Part shown: positions 31,662-44,000 of the stretch, one piece after another
How positions within the stretch are numbered: position 1 is the stretch's first letter
Layout of the letters: each line of letters opens with the position of its first letter
Assembly: GCA_034770075.1 (NCBI GenBank)
Contig: CM068385.1
Coordinates: 48,010,721 to 48,074,720, forward strand
Direction of reading: 5' to 3'
DNA length: 64,000 nt
Origin: Aralia elata
Lineage: Eukaryota > Streptophyta > Magnoliopsida > Apiales > Araliaceae
Made by a program: the position numbers and the translations under genes
Notes under the pieces: model-generated
Seen by the model: the letters and a program-made list of their open reading frames with translations, nothing else
Told to the model about the DNA's origin: nothing
Databases searched by the model: none

Positions 31662-32410
31662 TGTAATACTCCGAACCCTAATAAGATTTGTATATGTAAA
31701 TTATGTGTTTATTAAATGAAATTTCATGTTCCGACTCTGTGTTATGTGATTTTACATTTTATTTAAGAATTAGGTCAAATAAAAAAAAATTCGCCAAGCT
31801 ACTTAGTCGTGCTTACACGGACAAAATGATTTGTCGCGCTTTCGGCGAATTCACCGAGAAGCGTCTTGGCAAATTATTTTTGTAAGCTGCTGTGTCGTGC
31901 TTCGAAATGACAAAGTGATTTGTCGTGCTTTGGAGTTAATATAATATTATATTAACTGATAAAAATCTAAAATAAGTTAACTAGGGTTTAAAATGTCAAA
32001 CTAAATTAGAAACCCTAATTTGAAAACCCTAATTAATAAAATTTGTCCGAATTGATAAATCAAAAACCCTAATTATTACACAAGAATTCTAATTGATATA
32101 ATTAGATTCTAAGTAATAAATTATAACATTAATTAGGAATCATTTAACTTAGATTAAAACTCTAAACGAAAGATTAAAACCCTAATTATAAAATTAAAAA
32201 CCCTAAACCCTAATTCAAAACCCTAAAACCCTAATTTGATTTGATAACACTAAATTATGAAATGATAAACTTTAATTACGATATATTAACTTAATTAAGG
32301 TATTACTAAACCTAATTAAACATCCTAAATCATGATTAGCAAAAATCTAGGTTTAATTAGTAAGTAAATAAATCAAAAATAAAAGTTTACACCAATCAAA
32401 AGAGGATAAG
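31662..32410 (+). repeat. 3' LTR of C, part 1
   Basis: Starts tgtaatactccgaaccc, aligned with the TGTAATGTCC start of the LTRs of A and B, after a degraded purine tract agtgggagtgaa. It contains many AACCCTAA words. It is interrupted at 32410 by a solo copia LTR. Confidence 0.75.
31980..32341. repeat. Cluster of telomere-like AACCCTAA words
   Basis: About a dozen words such as aaccctaa, including aaaccctaaaccctaa near 32205, are scattered over 360 bp in the LTR of C. They resemble the plant telomere repeat and the telo-box, but they are separated by AT-rich filler and are not a true telomere array. Confidence 0.65.
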
Positions 32411-34222
32411 TGAAAGTAGTATGCACACAAGCCAATCATATTTGATATGATGTAGCATATACTTTGTAATCTTATTCGGTTATTAAAGGCATTTTATATT
32501 ATCTACATGGTGCTGTTATATTAAATGTGATAAACCCATAGTTTTGAGCAATGCTTTTAGAATCATGATGGAGATCATGCTAATGAGATCTAAATTCTAG
32601 ATAGCTCACAAACTTAAATTGTTCCTAATCGATGGATTACTAAAAAGGGGATTAGTGAATCCGGATAGATTAGTACATACGTTGCTTGCTCTTATGAAGA
32701 GAATGATTGATCTCATAATCATTTGTGTGGAGACACTAAAGCAAGTATGTAGGTGCTTATTAGAGAATAAGTTCACTGAACGTGGCTCCGCTAAGGAATA
32801 CCTAATGGAGTTTTTTACTCGCACTGTTCAATAGGAATTCCTCTAATGATAGTAGTACAAGTGATCCTTGGACTTGAGATCATCATAGTATCTTGTGTAT
32901 GATGAGTTATACTTTGACATGTCCCTTAAGACCTTTAGGGTATATCAAAGGGTATGATTGGGTATAACAAGTTGTACATGGAGATAGGTGAATGATCAAC
33001 AAAGAATCTACCACTTCTAGTAAAAGGAGAGAATGTCCTATGTGATTCGATAAATGACGACTCAGAAGTCTTTGGCCAAAGCAGAATGAAATTAGAAAAG
33101 AGTTTCTAATTTGCATTTAATCAGAGTTGTGCATTTCAGAATCGAAATACATATAATTAAATAAAATAAGACTTGACAGTAATTCCATGTCTTATATTTA
33201 ATTGGGACATTGTATGGTAGAAGGATTGAATTGTACGGTAACTATGCACTGAAAGGTTCTTTTATGATTAATGTTGAAATCTATATTATCTGGAAAGTCG
33301 TTGATCGCTAAGGGGGCTTACCCTTATTGTAGAATAAATATTATTTATTTAAATAAATTTAAATAGTTTAATTTATTTATTTAAATAAGATTAGAATTGT
33401 TCTAATTGATTTATTCACAACCGGTTTAATATGGAGAACCTAAAGGGTCACACCACCGCAAAAGAAAAATATTTATTTAAGAAGTAAATGACATAATTGT
33501 AATAATAAGTTAAGTGTATTTAATTTAGTCTATGGAGATAGAATAAATTAAATAGCTTAATATTTATTATTTAATATTTTAGAAATATTAAATATAAATT
33601 AATAAGAGGAGTCTTATTATTATTATTACTATTACTATTATTTAATTCCTAATAGGGATTGGGAATTAATTAATAGAAGTACTCCTCACATGAATTCCTA
33701 ATTGGATTAGGAGTTTAATTTAATTAAAGGAGTTTAATTTAGAATAGAAACCCTAATCCTAAATAGTTTAGGAAAGGGTTTTCCTACATCTATAAATAAG
33801 AGAAGTCTTATCATAGATTAGGGTTACACACTCTTTACATAAGAATTATAGAGAGTACTTACAATTTCTATAGAGATATAAACTAGGATTTTTCCAAACA
33901 CCCATCTTCTTGAACAAGTATTATTCCTTGGTGGATCACCTCTAGAGGCCAAACACTTGGGTGGCTAACGTTGATCAAAGGAAGGAATTTAATCGGTGGA
34001 ATTCAAGGAGAACGCGAAGGAATTGGAGGTGAACTTGTACCTGAGGAAGCTAGAATTCTACAAGGGTATAATTCTTATTCTCCATCTCTTTCGTTTAATT
34101 AATAATTGTGCATAAAGAAAGATCATGGTGATGGTTTGTATAAAATGTTAAAATCTGATTTTATCGCGCTTCCGCTTTATTAATGTAATTTGATTGCATG
34201 TTCGCGTTATACAAACCTAACA
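32411..34222 (+). repeat. Solo LTR of a Ty1-copia element
   Basis: 1,812 bp, from tgaaagtagtatgcac to acaaacctaaca, matching the 3' LTR of copia element K (56463-58270) in opposite orientation. The flanks ataag (32406-32410) and ataat (34223-34227) differ at one base, consistent with an aged 5-bp target duplication. There is no internal sequence. A TATAAATA box lies at 33791-33798. Confidence 0.88.
33791..33798 (+). promoter_or_regulatory. Putative TATA box of the copia solo LTR
   Basis: TATAAATA about 430 bp before the LTR end, conserved at 56887-56894 (minus) in the LTR of K. Confidence 0.6.
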
Positions 34223-35558
34223 ATAATTATAATAAATGATTTAATAATTTTTTTAATTATTTAAAAATGATATTAAATTATTAAATAATTATATTAATTA
34301 TTTAAAAATAATATTAAAGTAAATAAAATTATTATAATATAATAATTAAATAAAATATTAAATATTTAAATATTATTAATAATTCATTGAAATAAAATAT
34401 TAAGTAATTTAAAAATGTTATAAATTATAATTAAATCATTTAAATATTAAATTAAGTTTTGGAAATTATTATAAGTAATAATTAAATTATTACAATGATA
34501 AAATAAATTCTAAAAATATTATTAATGATAAAAATAAATCATTTAAATAATATTCTATCTTTCTAAAAATATTATAAAATAATAAATAAATCATTTAAAT
34601 AATATTTTAGATATCTAAAAATATTCTAAATGACAAATAAATTATTTAAATAACATATTAATGTTTTAAAAATTATTCTAAGTGATAATTAAATCATTTA
34701 AAAATATTCCTAAGCTTATAAAATTATTTAAAAATATTTCTAAGCTTATAAAAATTATTTAAAAATAATATTAAGCTTCTAAAAATGTTATAAATGATAA
34801 TTAAATTATCTAGACTAATATTTAAGCTACCAAATTAAGTTTTATTGATCTATGTGTTTAGCTATCTAATGACGCGACCGAGATACCGAATCGACGTCGA
34901 ACCTTCGTGAAACTTATCTAGTTTAATTAGATAAGTATTATTATAGATTCTAATGTTTATTATTGATATGAATAGACATAAATAGATTACTCAACATTGA
35001 TAAACAGCGTAAACTTATTGTGCTACGCACAGGCAAGTGCCATAACCTTATTCAACTTATATTTATGCAAGTCATCTATATCTTGATATCGATTATTGTG
35101 AAGTTATTGCTTCTTGTTCAGCATAACTTAAAAATGAATCATTGTTCATATATTAAAGCTTAAATTTGTTGTGTCAAACCAAATTGTTTTGGTACGACAT
35201 CTTATACTTAGTAAAATAAGACACATTGGATGGAAGGTGATCTCGAAAGCCTTATGATAAGGTAGTGTGACGTCAATGAAATAAAATTGACATAAATGGT
35301 AGGATGATATGCATACTCCTAGGATATTGGTGAGGTTGATCCCTTACCAGATATCCGAAATCAAATGGTTCTAAGTCATTGAAGACTGATAGAACTAAAT
35401 AAAATATATGGTTCAGGTACAGAACCCTCAGTATTACATCAATTGACATCTTTCAAATCAAACACATTGTGTTTACATATTCAAATGAACTTGCTTAGCA
35501 TTTGTAGCTCATTCTTGCGCATATCTTCCTTGCAGCTTTAAATGATAATCCCAGCTCC
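34223..35558 (+). repeat. 3' LTR of C, part 2
   Basis: AT-rich LTR sequence between the two insertions. Its end (about 35330-35550) still resembles the LTR of B near 39000-39290, for example in gatcccttaccag, gctcattcttgc and ttgcagcttta. No gene is present. The last five bases, gctcc (35554-35558), are the target duplication of B. Confidence 0.75.
35554..35558. other. Target site duplication of B, left copy
   Basis: gctcc, repeated exactly at 49649-49653 after the other LTR of B. It shows that B inserted as one piece into the LTR of C. Confidence 0.93.
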
Positions 35559-35650
35559 TGTAATGTCCAGAAATTTTTAAACATTGTATCGAATTTATTT
35601 TAATAAATAAAATTCATTTTAATTTTATGTACTTAATTGGATCCATGGGG

Positions 35651-35651
<1 letters not shown>

Positions 35652-35719
<68 letters not shown>

Positions 35720-35728
35720 TTATTATTT
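35652..35728. repeat. TTA microsatellite in the 5' LTR of B
   Basis: About 77 bp of (TTA)n with one interruption, roughly 95 bp inside the LTR. The 3' LTR array at 45732-45833 is about 25 bp longer. The LTRs of A and the solo LTR lack it. Confidence 0.95.
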
Positions 35729-36530
35729 AAATAAATAATTACATGATCCAATAATTTTCTTGCATTAGAAAGGGCTCATTAATAGTTTTGATTTAAATTA
35801 GTGGGCTAACCCTAAGAATTTAATTTGCAAGGAAAACTTGGAAAGAAAAATTTATAAATAAATTCTTTTAAATAAAGAATTATGGTTAAAAAAATAAAAT
35901 ATTTCAAATTAAATAATTAATTTGTTTAAATTAAATTGGACTGGCCCAATTTCCATTTTTGTTAAGTTGAGCCCAATACCCTTTTATTTTTCCTAATTGG
36001 GCTGATTCTTCATTTGTTTCAACCGGCCCAAGGCAAGCCCATTCCTTATCCCATGATTACCGATCGGGTTGGGCCAAGCAAAACGGAGTCGACCCGTTTC
36101 TAATTAGAATTGGGGAAAAACCCAACCGGCAAAACAAAGGGATAATAACCGGCGTTTCATTTGAAGGCTTCAGCCTAAACCAAAATAGCAACAGAGACGG
36201 GAGACAATTGGGGGAAAACGACCGAGCTGAGAAAAACCAAAACCCTCAAATCAACCAGCCAAGCCTAGAAACAGACAGGGGAAGAAGGCGCCGGCGACAC
36301 CAGCGGGGAAAGAAGGTGAGCCACGAAGCGACCGGGCAGAACGCGGTAAGGACCGAATGGTCCCAGAAATCCGGCGAAAACGACCGGCGAGATGCGCGGC
36401 TCGAGGAACTGACGGCAAAAAACACAGCTGGGTTTGATGTGAAAGGTGATCGACAGCCCCCCCTCTCCCTACCGTCGGTTAATAACTGGGTCAGGTAGGG
36501 TATTGCCCAATATTTGGGTAAAATCGTTAC

Positions 36531-36538
36531 TATAAATT
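36531..36538 (+). promoter_or_regulatory. Putative TATA box of B 5' LTR
   Basis: TATAAATT, preceded by the inverted words ttgcccaa and ttgggtaa at 36503-36521. Conserved in the solo LTR at 10315-10322 and in the 3' LTR of B. Transcription of the element probably starts a few tens of bases downstream. Confidence 0.6.
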
Positions 36539-37314
36539 GAACCCTCCCCCAAACCCCATAGCTGCCGAATTCGTGTCTGTAAACCCAATTAGGAAGAAAC
36601 ATATAAATATATATATATACTCATTAGAGGTTGCCGCAAGAAGGAAAACAAAAAAAGAAGAAAATTTTGATCAGTGGATGATCGACTGGGTGGTGTATTG
36701 TGGAAGAAGAAGAAGAATAGCTAGCCGATCGAACCCAAGGTACAACACTGGGTTATTTGAATGTACTGTGATAAGTTCTATTTTGGATTTTTTTTGAAAG
36801 TTTTTCCTTTCCCTGTAGCTGGGTTGTGCTATACTGTATTGTGTTGCCTATTGTGATCGTTATAGCACTGTGTTAGATTTTGTTGGATTGTATGGTTTCA
36901 ATTTGGGGAAACCTGAAAATTTCAGGACCTTATGGTTCGGGTAAAAGAACTCTGTATTGGATAAACTGTTTTTTCTGGGTGTGAATTTAATTGTATTCCT
37001 TGTGTTTGGGGTATTCTACTTCTCTGTATTAGACTAAAATGGTTCATTGGAATTGTTTTGGTTTATATTATACATGGTATGGGATTTTGTTGTTGCTCTA
37101 AGTTGGGTTGTGCTGTTTTTGATTTAAATCTCTGTAGATTAAAGAACCCTAAGGTTCTGGTAAGTTGGTTTCTACAGTAAAAGTAGGCCGGTGCAGTGTT
37201 GTTAAACGCATACCTTATGTTTTGTTGCAATGTTCAAATGAACTGTCTTCATGGTTGGACATCAATTGTTGGGCCAGTAGTAATGTACATGGGTTTTAAA
37301 ACAAAAGCAAATGA

Positions 37315-37900
37315 ATATTTAACAATAATAATAATTAAATATGAACCAAAGTTAATAAAATAATTATTTATTATTTATTAATACATAATAAATAATAAAT
37401 AAATACAAATAAAGTTTAATGAATAATTATTTATTATTTATTAATAAATAATAAAGAAAATAAATATTTAATTATTATTTAATAATAATAATAATTAAAT
37501 GTAAATGGATAGTTAATAATAAATAAAGATAATAAATATTATTTGACTAAGTAATAATTAAATATGAATAAAGCTAATAAAATAATTATTTATTATTTTT
37601 CCAATAAGTACTAAATAAAGGTAATAAATATTTAACTATTATTTAATTAATATTAAATAATAATTAAGTATGAATAAAGTTAGTAATATAATAATTATTT
37701 ATTATTTATTTATGAATAATAAATACAGATAATAAATATTTAATTATTACTTAATAATAGTAATAATTAAGTATGACCAAAATGATGGTAATAATTATTT
37801 ACTATTTACTTATAAATAATAAATAAAAAATAATAAATATTTAATTATTATTTAATGATAATAATAATTAAGTATGAATGAAGTTACGAATTAATAAGGA
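37315..37900 (+). repeat. AT-rich degenerate tandem repeats in B 5' LTR
   Basis: Blocks based on aataattatttattattta recur every 60-90 bp. Equivalent to 47395-47950 in the 3' LTR and 8930-9430 (inverted) in the solo LTR. No gene. Confidence 0.7.
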
Positions 37901-39601
37901 TAATAATTACTTAATCATTAATGAAATAATGATTAAGTATAAAGGAAATTATTAAGTTAGTTATTTATTTTTGGTCCCTAATAAATAATGATAACAAACA
38001 CTTAAGGACTATTTTAAATATATTAAGTGTGGGGGAGAATTAATACAGTAAGTATTAAATTAATATTAAACGAGGAACAAGATTAAACAATTACTCAATT
38101 ACCCCTAAGGTAAGTAGTAATTGAGCGCAACAAATTTTAATAAGTGATCAATTGTTTACTTAGTGTGTTTTTAAGTCAAAATAAATTTATTATTATTTAT
38201 AATAAATAAAGATTGTTAGCTCACATTCTGAGACAAACAAAGGGACTCAAATAACAAGTAACCCTAATTAGCTATCATATATAGCTAAGAGTCAGTAATT
38301 AAATTCTGTTTAGCTAATGCTAATAGTAGTTAAATGTGTTTCAGTGAGCTGTTATCTGTTAAATAAATAGCATAAGTGAGTAAAGTTACGCAATGCTAAT
38401 GGACAAACCAAACTCTACCAACTGATAGGTTATCCAAGATCAATTAAGTAAAGCTAGAAAATTATCTGTAGCTGAGCAAACAGGCAAGTTCCTAACCCTA
38501 AACTTCTTACATTGTTGCAAAGTTCTTCTTACTCAATTTTTTAACATTGAGTAAGGTTCTTTAACTGCATTTCTTCAATATATCGAATGCAAGTTTCTTT
38601 TTACTCAACTGTTACCTTGAGCAAGCTTTTAAACCTTATGCATTGTTTTATTCGATGCAAGAAGGTATATGTTACTGCAAGTTATTCTTTAAGCTTGAAC
38701 CTTATTTCCAAGCATGCTTTAAGTGGTCTAATTTACTTTTAAAATTATTCCACATCTGTATAATTATTGACAATCGCACCCGTGCATTTGAATTCGTATA
38801 ATTAAGTTCAGAAATTTATGAACCACTCATGGTTAAGTCTGAACCCTTGTTCGGTCAGACAAATATGTGAGAACTTATAAAAGCTATCCGAACCAATCAA
38901 TGGTAAGGATTCTTAGACTGTAATGAACACCCCTTTATTTATAGGGGAGTACCCCACGTACCGTATATAAGGTACAAATAGCAGAATTAAATGTTATGCA
39001 TATACATAGGGTACGCGAGGCTGATCCCCTCAAGTACGTTATTTTGTAGCCAGTAAACCAGAGGGTCAACCAGCTATTGACTCCTTTGGAAGTTATCGTT
39101 CAAAGTCTATTTGACTATCAATTGTTCTAAAAGCAATTATTGTTCTTGCTGTCTGATTTTTTTTTTCTAATGTTGAAATTCCTGTTAATATCCCTTCATC
39201 ATGATATATCCTTATTGTCGTACTTTAAAACTTGCTGGGGCAAACTCGTTGCTCATTCTTGCTATATCATGACTTCATTGCAGCTAAACCCGAGACGTCA
39301 GGGAAGAACAAATGAAAGGAAAAGATGAAGTGATAGACTTTCATGTAAGCAGAAAATAAAATTATGTGTAGTTGACTTCTGTAATGTAATTTTAATCCCT
39401 GATAGCTATTAGGGTATGGGATTGTGTATGTGTTTAAGGTTATTTGTATTCCGGGACTAGTAACACCTTGTAATGAACAACGTATGTTTTATTTTATTCC
39501 GACATTTTAGATACCATATGTTGTTATAGGTGGATGTTTATGTTGGATCGTGATGACCGGATCCGGGTATTTGGAGACCCGAATTTGGGGGCGTCACAGG
39601 T

Positions 39602-39613
39602 TGGTATCAGAGC
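39602..39613 (+). other. Primer binding site of B
   Basis: TGGTATCAGAGC three bases after the LTR, the standard match to the 3' end of initiator Met tRNA. Confidence 0.92.
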
Positions 39614-39800
39614 TGTAGGTTATAAACCTTAGGATCGCGAAACCTAGGTTATAACCTTCATAGTAAACTCGTAGCGAGTGTTAGGAGATAAATCGAGGAG
39701 ATTTATCATATGTGGTTTTGATGAATTGGGGAATTCATCGAGTCGAGTAGTACCCAATGAAATATAATTTCATTTCTTCAATGAATATATTTTATTGCTG

Positions 39801-39830
39801 TACTAATGATAGTTTTTGTGTGTTTGTAGG
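39801..39830 (+). promoter_or_regulatory. Splice-acceptor-like site before ORF0 (B)
   Basis: TACTAAT at 39801-39807 followed by a T/G-rich tract and TTTGTAG, with the ORF0 ATG one base later. Same layout as in A. It suggests that the primer-site leader is removed by splicing in some transcripts. Not proven. Confidence 0.5.
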
Positions 39831-40661
39831 ATGGCTGCCGTAGGGGAGACCAGTGGAGCCCGTGAGGAGGAGGAGGTATTTATAGACATACCAGTAGTTG
39901 CGGAGCAGCTGGTGGGCTATGCTCCTACTGCCCCAGGATTTTTACAGGAGAAGTCCGAGCCGGAGGAGGACTACCTTAGGGAGCTACCAGAGCCGGTAGT
40001 AGGAAGGGTTATGAGGTCGGGCAGTCAGGATCCAGAGGCCGAGGAGGAGGACCCCGAGACCGAGGGGGAGGAGCCACCTGCTGATGTTGATGGCATGGGG
40101 TCCACTGCCGATGATATTATCGAGGGGCTGACTAGCAGAAATGAGGAGCTGGAGGCTCGGATTGCTCATTTGGAGGAGCAAAACCAGACCCATCAGTTTA
40201 TGGAGGACCAGTACAGAGACTTAGCCTACCAGCTCGAGCATGACTTAGGGGTGGCTAAGGTATAGCTGCAGGGCTACGAGTCCTCAGCACAGCAGGTTGG
40301 ACCACTGCTACATCAGCTAGTGGCCCGAAATGCTGAGTTGAGAGAGAGGTTGGAGCAGAGGGATCTGCAGATCGCCCACCTGAGGGCGAAACAGGAGGCC
40401 ATGAAGTTCGAGATTGGGCTAGAAGTTGCTGAGAATGTCCGAGTGAGGGACGCCTGGGTCAGAGCAGCAAGTAGAGTTGACCTATTGGAGGACCGGTTAG
40501 AGGCTGGGGCGGTGAGGATCGAGACCCTAGGATATGCCCTAGATGCAGCCTACAGGAGGCCCCGGACTGAGATAGGGGAGTCCAGTCGCTCTGTTCGTCG
40601 CAGGGTCGGGGATGGAGCATTCTCTGGTCAGCAGGCTCGGATCCGTCACGACATGCAGTGA
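39831..40661 (+). pseudogene. ORF0 of B, one stop
   Basis: Equivalent to ORF0 of A, 276 codons from ATG 39831. The acidic head, coiled coil (LEARIAHLEEQNQ, LRERLEQRDLQ) and basic tail (RRPRTEIGESS, RRRVGD) are all present. A single TAG at 40263-40265 stands where A has CAG, a C-to-T change. The differences from A are mainly substitutions (GGGV to GRV, EAGE to EAEE) plus one in-frame codon near the start, so the frame is kept between copies. Confidence 0.72.
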
Positions 40662-41056
40662 CTTGATATGATGGTTACTTTGTCTTAGTTCAGTCAGTCC
40701 CACCTTTTGTTATATTAGGGACGTATTAATGTGTGATTTGTGAAACTTTATATTGTATTTAGACTTGGGGTAGCAGTTAAACCCCAACTTTTGTGTTTTG
40801 AGGGATGGAAGGTTGGGATTCCCCACTTTTGTCTTGGGGGAAAGATTATTGATGGGTAGGCACACAGTGGCGCATTTATAAAAGTATGCCATAGGTTTAG
40901 TCTTGTAACAAAACAGTGGTATATGAATATAAATGCAGATATTTCACTTAAATCAAATGTGTTGATAGATATTTTACCTTTGATTGCTTATTTTAATAAC
41001 ATGTCATGTAAAATATAACTCTATAGGTAAAAGTCATCAGTTTCCTCATTCAAACC
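40662..41056 (+). other. Spacer between ORF0 and gag in B
   Basis: 395 AT-rich bases with no gene. It ends with ctctatag then gtaaaagtcatc about 30 bp before the gag ATG, possibly a second splice acceptor. Conserved with A. Confidence 0.5.
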
Positions 41057-44000
41057 ATGCCGAGAGGAAGGCCACATAACCAACGAGTTGGGGAATCAGA
41101 GAGCGAAGTTGGAAATCAATCCAACCCAATGAGGATGTTCGCCGAAATGCTGGCAGAAGCCATGCAATCAAGGCCGCCACAGGGAGGGGCCCAAGCAGCG
41201 GTCGAGCCAGTACATCATCTGGCAAATTTCAAGAATTTCAAATTGGTCGGACCACCCGATTTCAAGGGAACTCTTAACCCAATAGAAGCACAGACCTGGA
41301 TAGAAGAGATAGAGAAGGTCTTTGAGGTGGCAAGGGTGGCAGAGGAACAGAAAACGAGTTTTGCTACCTTCATGTTAAAAGGCGAGGCAAACTACTGGTG
41401 GAAGGCCAACAGGGGCCGAGTGGAAGGAGGCATTGTCGCCTGGAATCGTTTCAAGGAGATGTTCTTGGAAAATTACTTTCCAGAGAGCATGAAGCAAGAG
41501 ATGGAGATCAAGTTCCTGGAACTAAAACAAGGGAACATGTCTGTGGCGGAGTACGCAGCTAAGTTTAATGAATTAGCACGGTTTGCAACTCACCAGGTCA
41601 GCACCGAGGAAAGGAAAGCTCGTAGGTTTGAGCAAGGGTTGAAACCATGGTTATACCGTTCTGTCGCGGTGTTGAAAATCAAGACATTTGCAGAGTTGAT
41701 GGAGAGGGCAATCATTGCAGAAGGTGGTAGTGAGGCCTTGGCTAAATACAATCAAGAGAAGAAGAAGGGACATGAGGGCCCAAAGGCAGGGAGCAGCGGG
41801 GGTAGTAACCCCAACAAACGGAAATGGGTCGAGAGTCAATCCTCTTGGGGAAACAAGTCTGGAGGGGAGGTGAAGAAGTCAGGAAGGTGCAACAAGTGTG
41901 GTAAGAACCATACGGGGGAATGCATGAAAGGAAAGAGTGTTTGTTACCAGTGTGGGCAACCGGGACACATGGCTCCCCAATGTCGGAATAAGCCAAAGGG
42001 AGGGTGTTTTTCATGTGGAGCACCCGACCACCAAATCAAGGATTGTCCGAAGAGGAAGGGTGACGCCGGGAGCGGGAACCGGAACAACAACAACAGCGGG
42101 AACAATAACCGGCTGAGCTATGGGACACCAACCAGTCAAGCTAACAGGCCGACAGCCCGCACGTTCAACATGACTGTCCAGGATGCAATGGAATCCAAGG
42201 ACGTGGTGTCAGGTATCATCCCAATCAATGATATAAATGCATATGTGTTATTTGATTCGGGTGCTACTTGCTCTTTTGTTTCCGAAGAATTTGCTAGTCA
42301 GTTGAATTTACCTTGTGAAAAGTTAGAACACCCTATGAACGTAGAAGTAGCAAACAAAGAAATTGTCCCTGTAGAACACATTCATAGGAATTGTTGTGTT
42401 GAATTGCGAGGATTTAAGCTCAACGTGGATTTGATACCCATTCGACTGGGAGAGTTTGATGTAATCCTGGGAATGGATTGGCTATCAACCCACATAGCAG
42501 TTATTGATTGTAAGGAAAAGTGTGTACACCTGAAGACTCCTAATAAGTCGAAGGTAGTATTTTACGGCAGTAAGTCACCAAGACAATCTTGTTGTCTTAC
42601 TATGATGCAGACGAGAAGATTACTTAAGAAAGGTTGCGTGTGTTATTTGGCCTATGTGGTCGATACTCGTCAGGTCGGGGATGAGATGAGTCAAATACCA
42701 GTCGTGAGAGATTTCACCGATGTCTTTCCCGATGAACTTCCGGGACTGCCGCCGGATAGGGAAACCGAGTTCGTGATCGATTTGGCACCGGAAACCGCAC
42801 CAATATCTAAGCCGCCGTATCGAATGACACCTGTAGAAATGAAAGAGTTGATGGTGCAACTGCAGGAATTGTTAGATAAAGGATATATCAGACCGAATGT
42901 GTCCCCATGGGGAGCGCCAGTTCTGTTTGTAAAGAAGAAAGATGGTTCTATGCGACTTTGTATCGACTACCCAGAGTTGAACAAAGTTACGATTAAGAAT
43001 AGGTATCCGCTTCCTAGGATTGACGATCTATTTGATCAACTTAAGGGAGCGAAATACTTTTCAAAAATCGACTTGAGAACAGGCTATCATCAGCTGAAGG
43101 TGAGGCAAGAAGATATCCCGAAGACTGCATTCAGAACTCGTTACGGGCACTTCGAGTTTCTAGTAATGTCTTTTGGATTGACGAATGCACCAGCAGCATT
43201 CATGGATATGATGAACAGAGTGTTCAAGCAGTACTTGGACAAGTTCGTAGTTGTATTCATCGATGACATCTTGGTGTATTCAGAGACAGAGGAGGAGCAT
43301 GCTGAACATTTAAAGATTGTATTAGAAGCTCTCAGGAGGGAGAAATTGTATATGCAAAGTTTTACTAAGTGTGAGTTTTGGTTGCAGAGAGTGCAGTTTC
43401 TGGGTCATGTCATAGACAAGAATGGTGTTTCGGTGGACCCAGCAAAAGTAGAAGCAGTTATCAACTGGGAACAGCCGAAGACGCCAACAGAGATCCAGAG
43501 TTTCTTGGGATTAGCGGGATACTATCGAAGGTTCATACAGGACTTTTCAAAGATAGCATCGCCGTTGACCAATCTCACCAGGAAAACAGTTAAGTTTGTT
43601 TGGTCGGAGAAGTGTGAAGAAAGTTTCATGGAATTGAAGAAGAGACTTAGCCAAGCACCGGTGTTGACCTTACCAGATAACACTGGAGGCTTTGTAGTGT
43701 ATAGCGACGCGTCACACAAGGGTCTTGGCTGTGTGCTAATGCAACACGGCAAGGTAGTGGCGTACGCATCACGTCAGCTGAAAGATTATGAGAAGGGTTA
43801 CCCGACTCATGACTTGGAGTTAGCAGCGGTGGTTTTCGCCTTGAAGATCTGGAGGCACTACCTATACGGGGAGAAGTGCGAGATATATACAGATCATAAA
43901 AGTCTGAAATATATCTTCACTCAAAAGGAGCTGAACATGAGGCAGCGCCGATGGTTAGAATTGATCAAGGACTATGACTGTGAAATTCTGTACCATCCAG

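Larger units (their letters stand above)
35559..39598 (+). repeat. 5' LTR of B
   Basis: 4,040 bp, tgtaatgtcc to gggggcgtcaca. Longer than the 3' LTR by 30 bp even though its TTA array is shorter, because it carries many single extra bases in homopolymer runs. It contains a TTA microsatellite, a putative TATA box and an AT-rich array. The open frames at 36208-36498 and 46306-46506 are LTR sequence and not convincing genes. Confidence 0.95.

Noticed and set aside
31980..32341. Interstitial telomere
   Set aside because: The AACCCTAA words are irregularly spaced with AT-rich filler and are not a continuous heptamer array.
36208..36498. Basic 96-codon frame in the B LTR, shorter at 46306-46506
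   Set aside because: The frame is not kept between the two LTR copies and has no recognisable domain.
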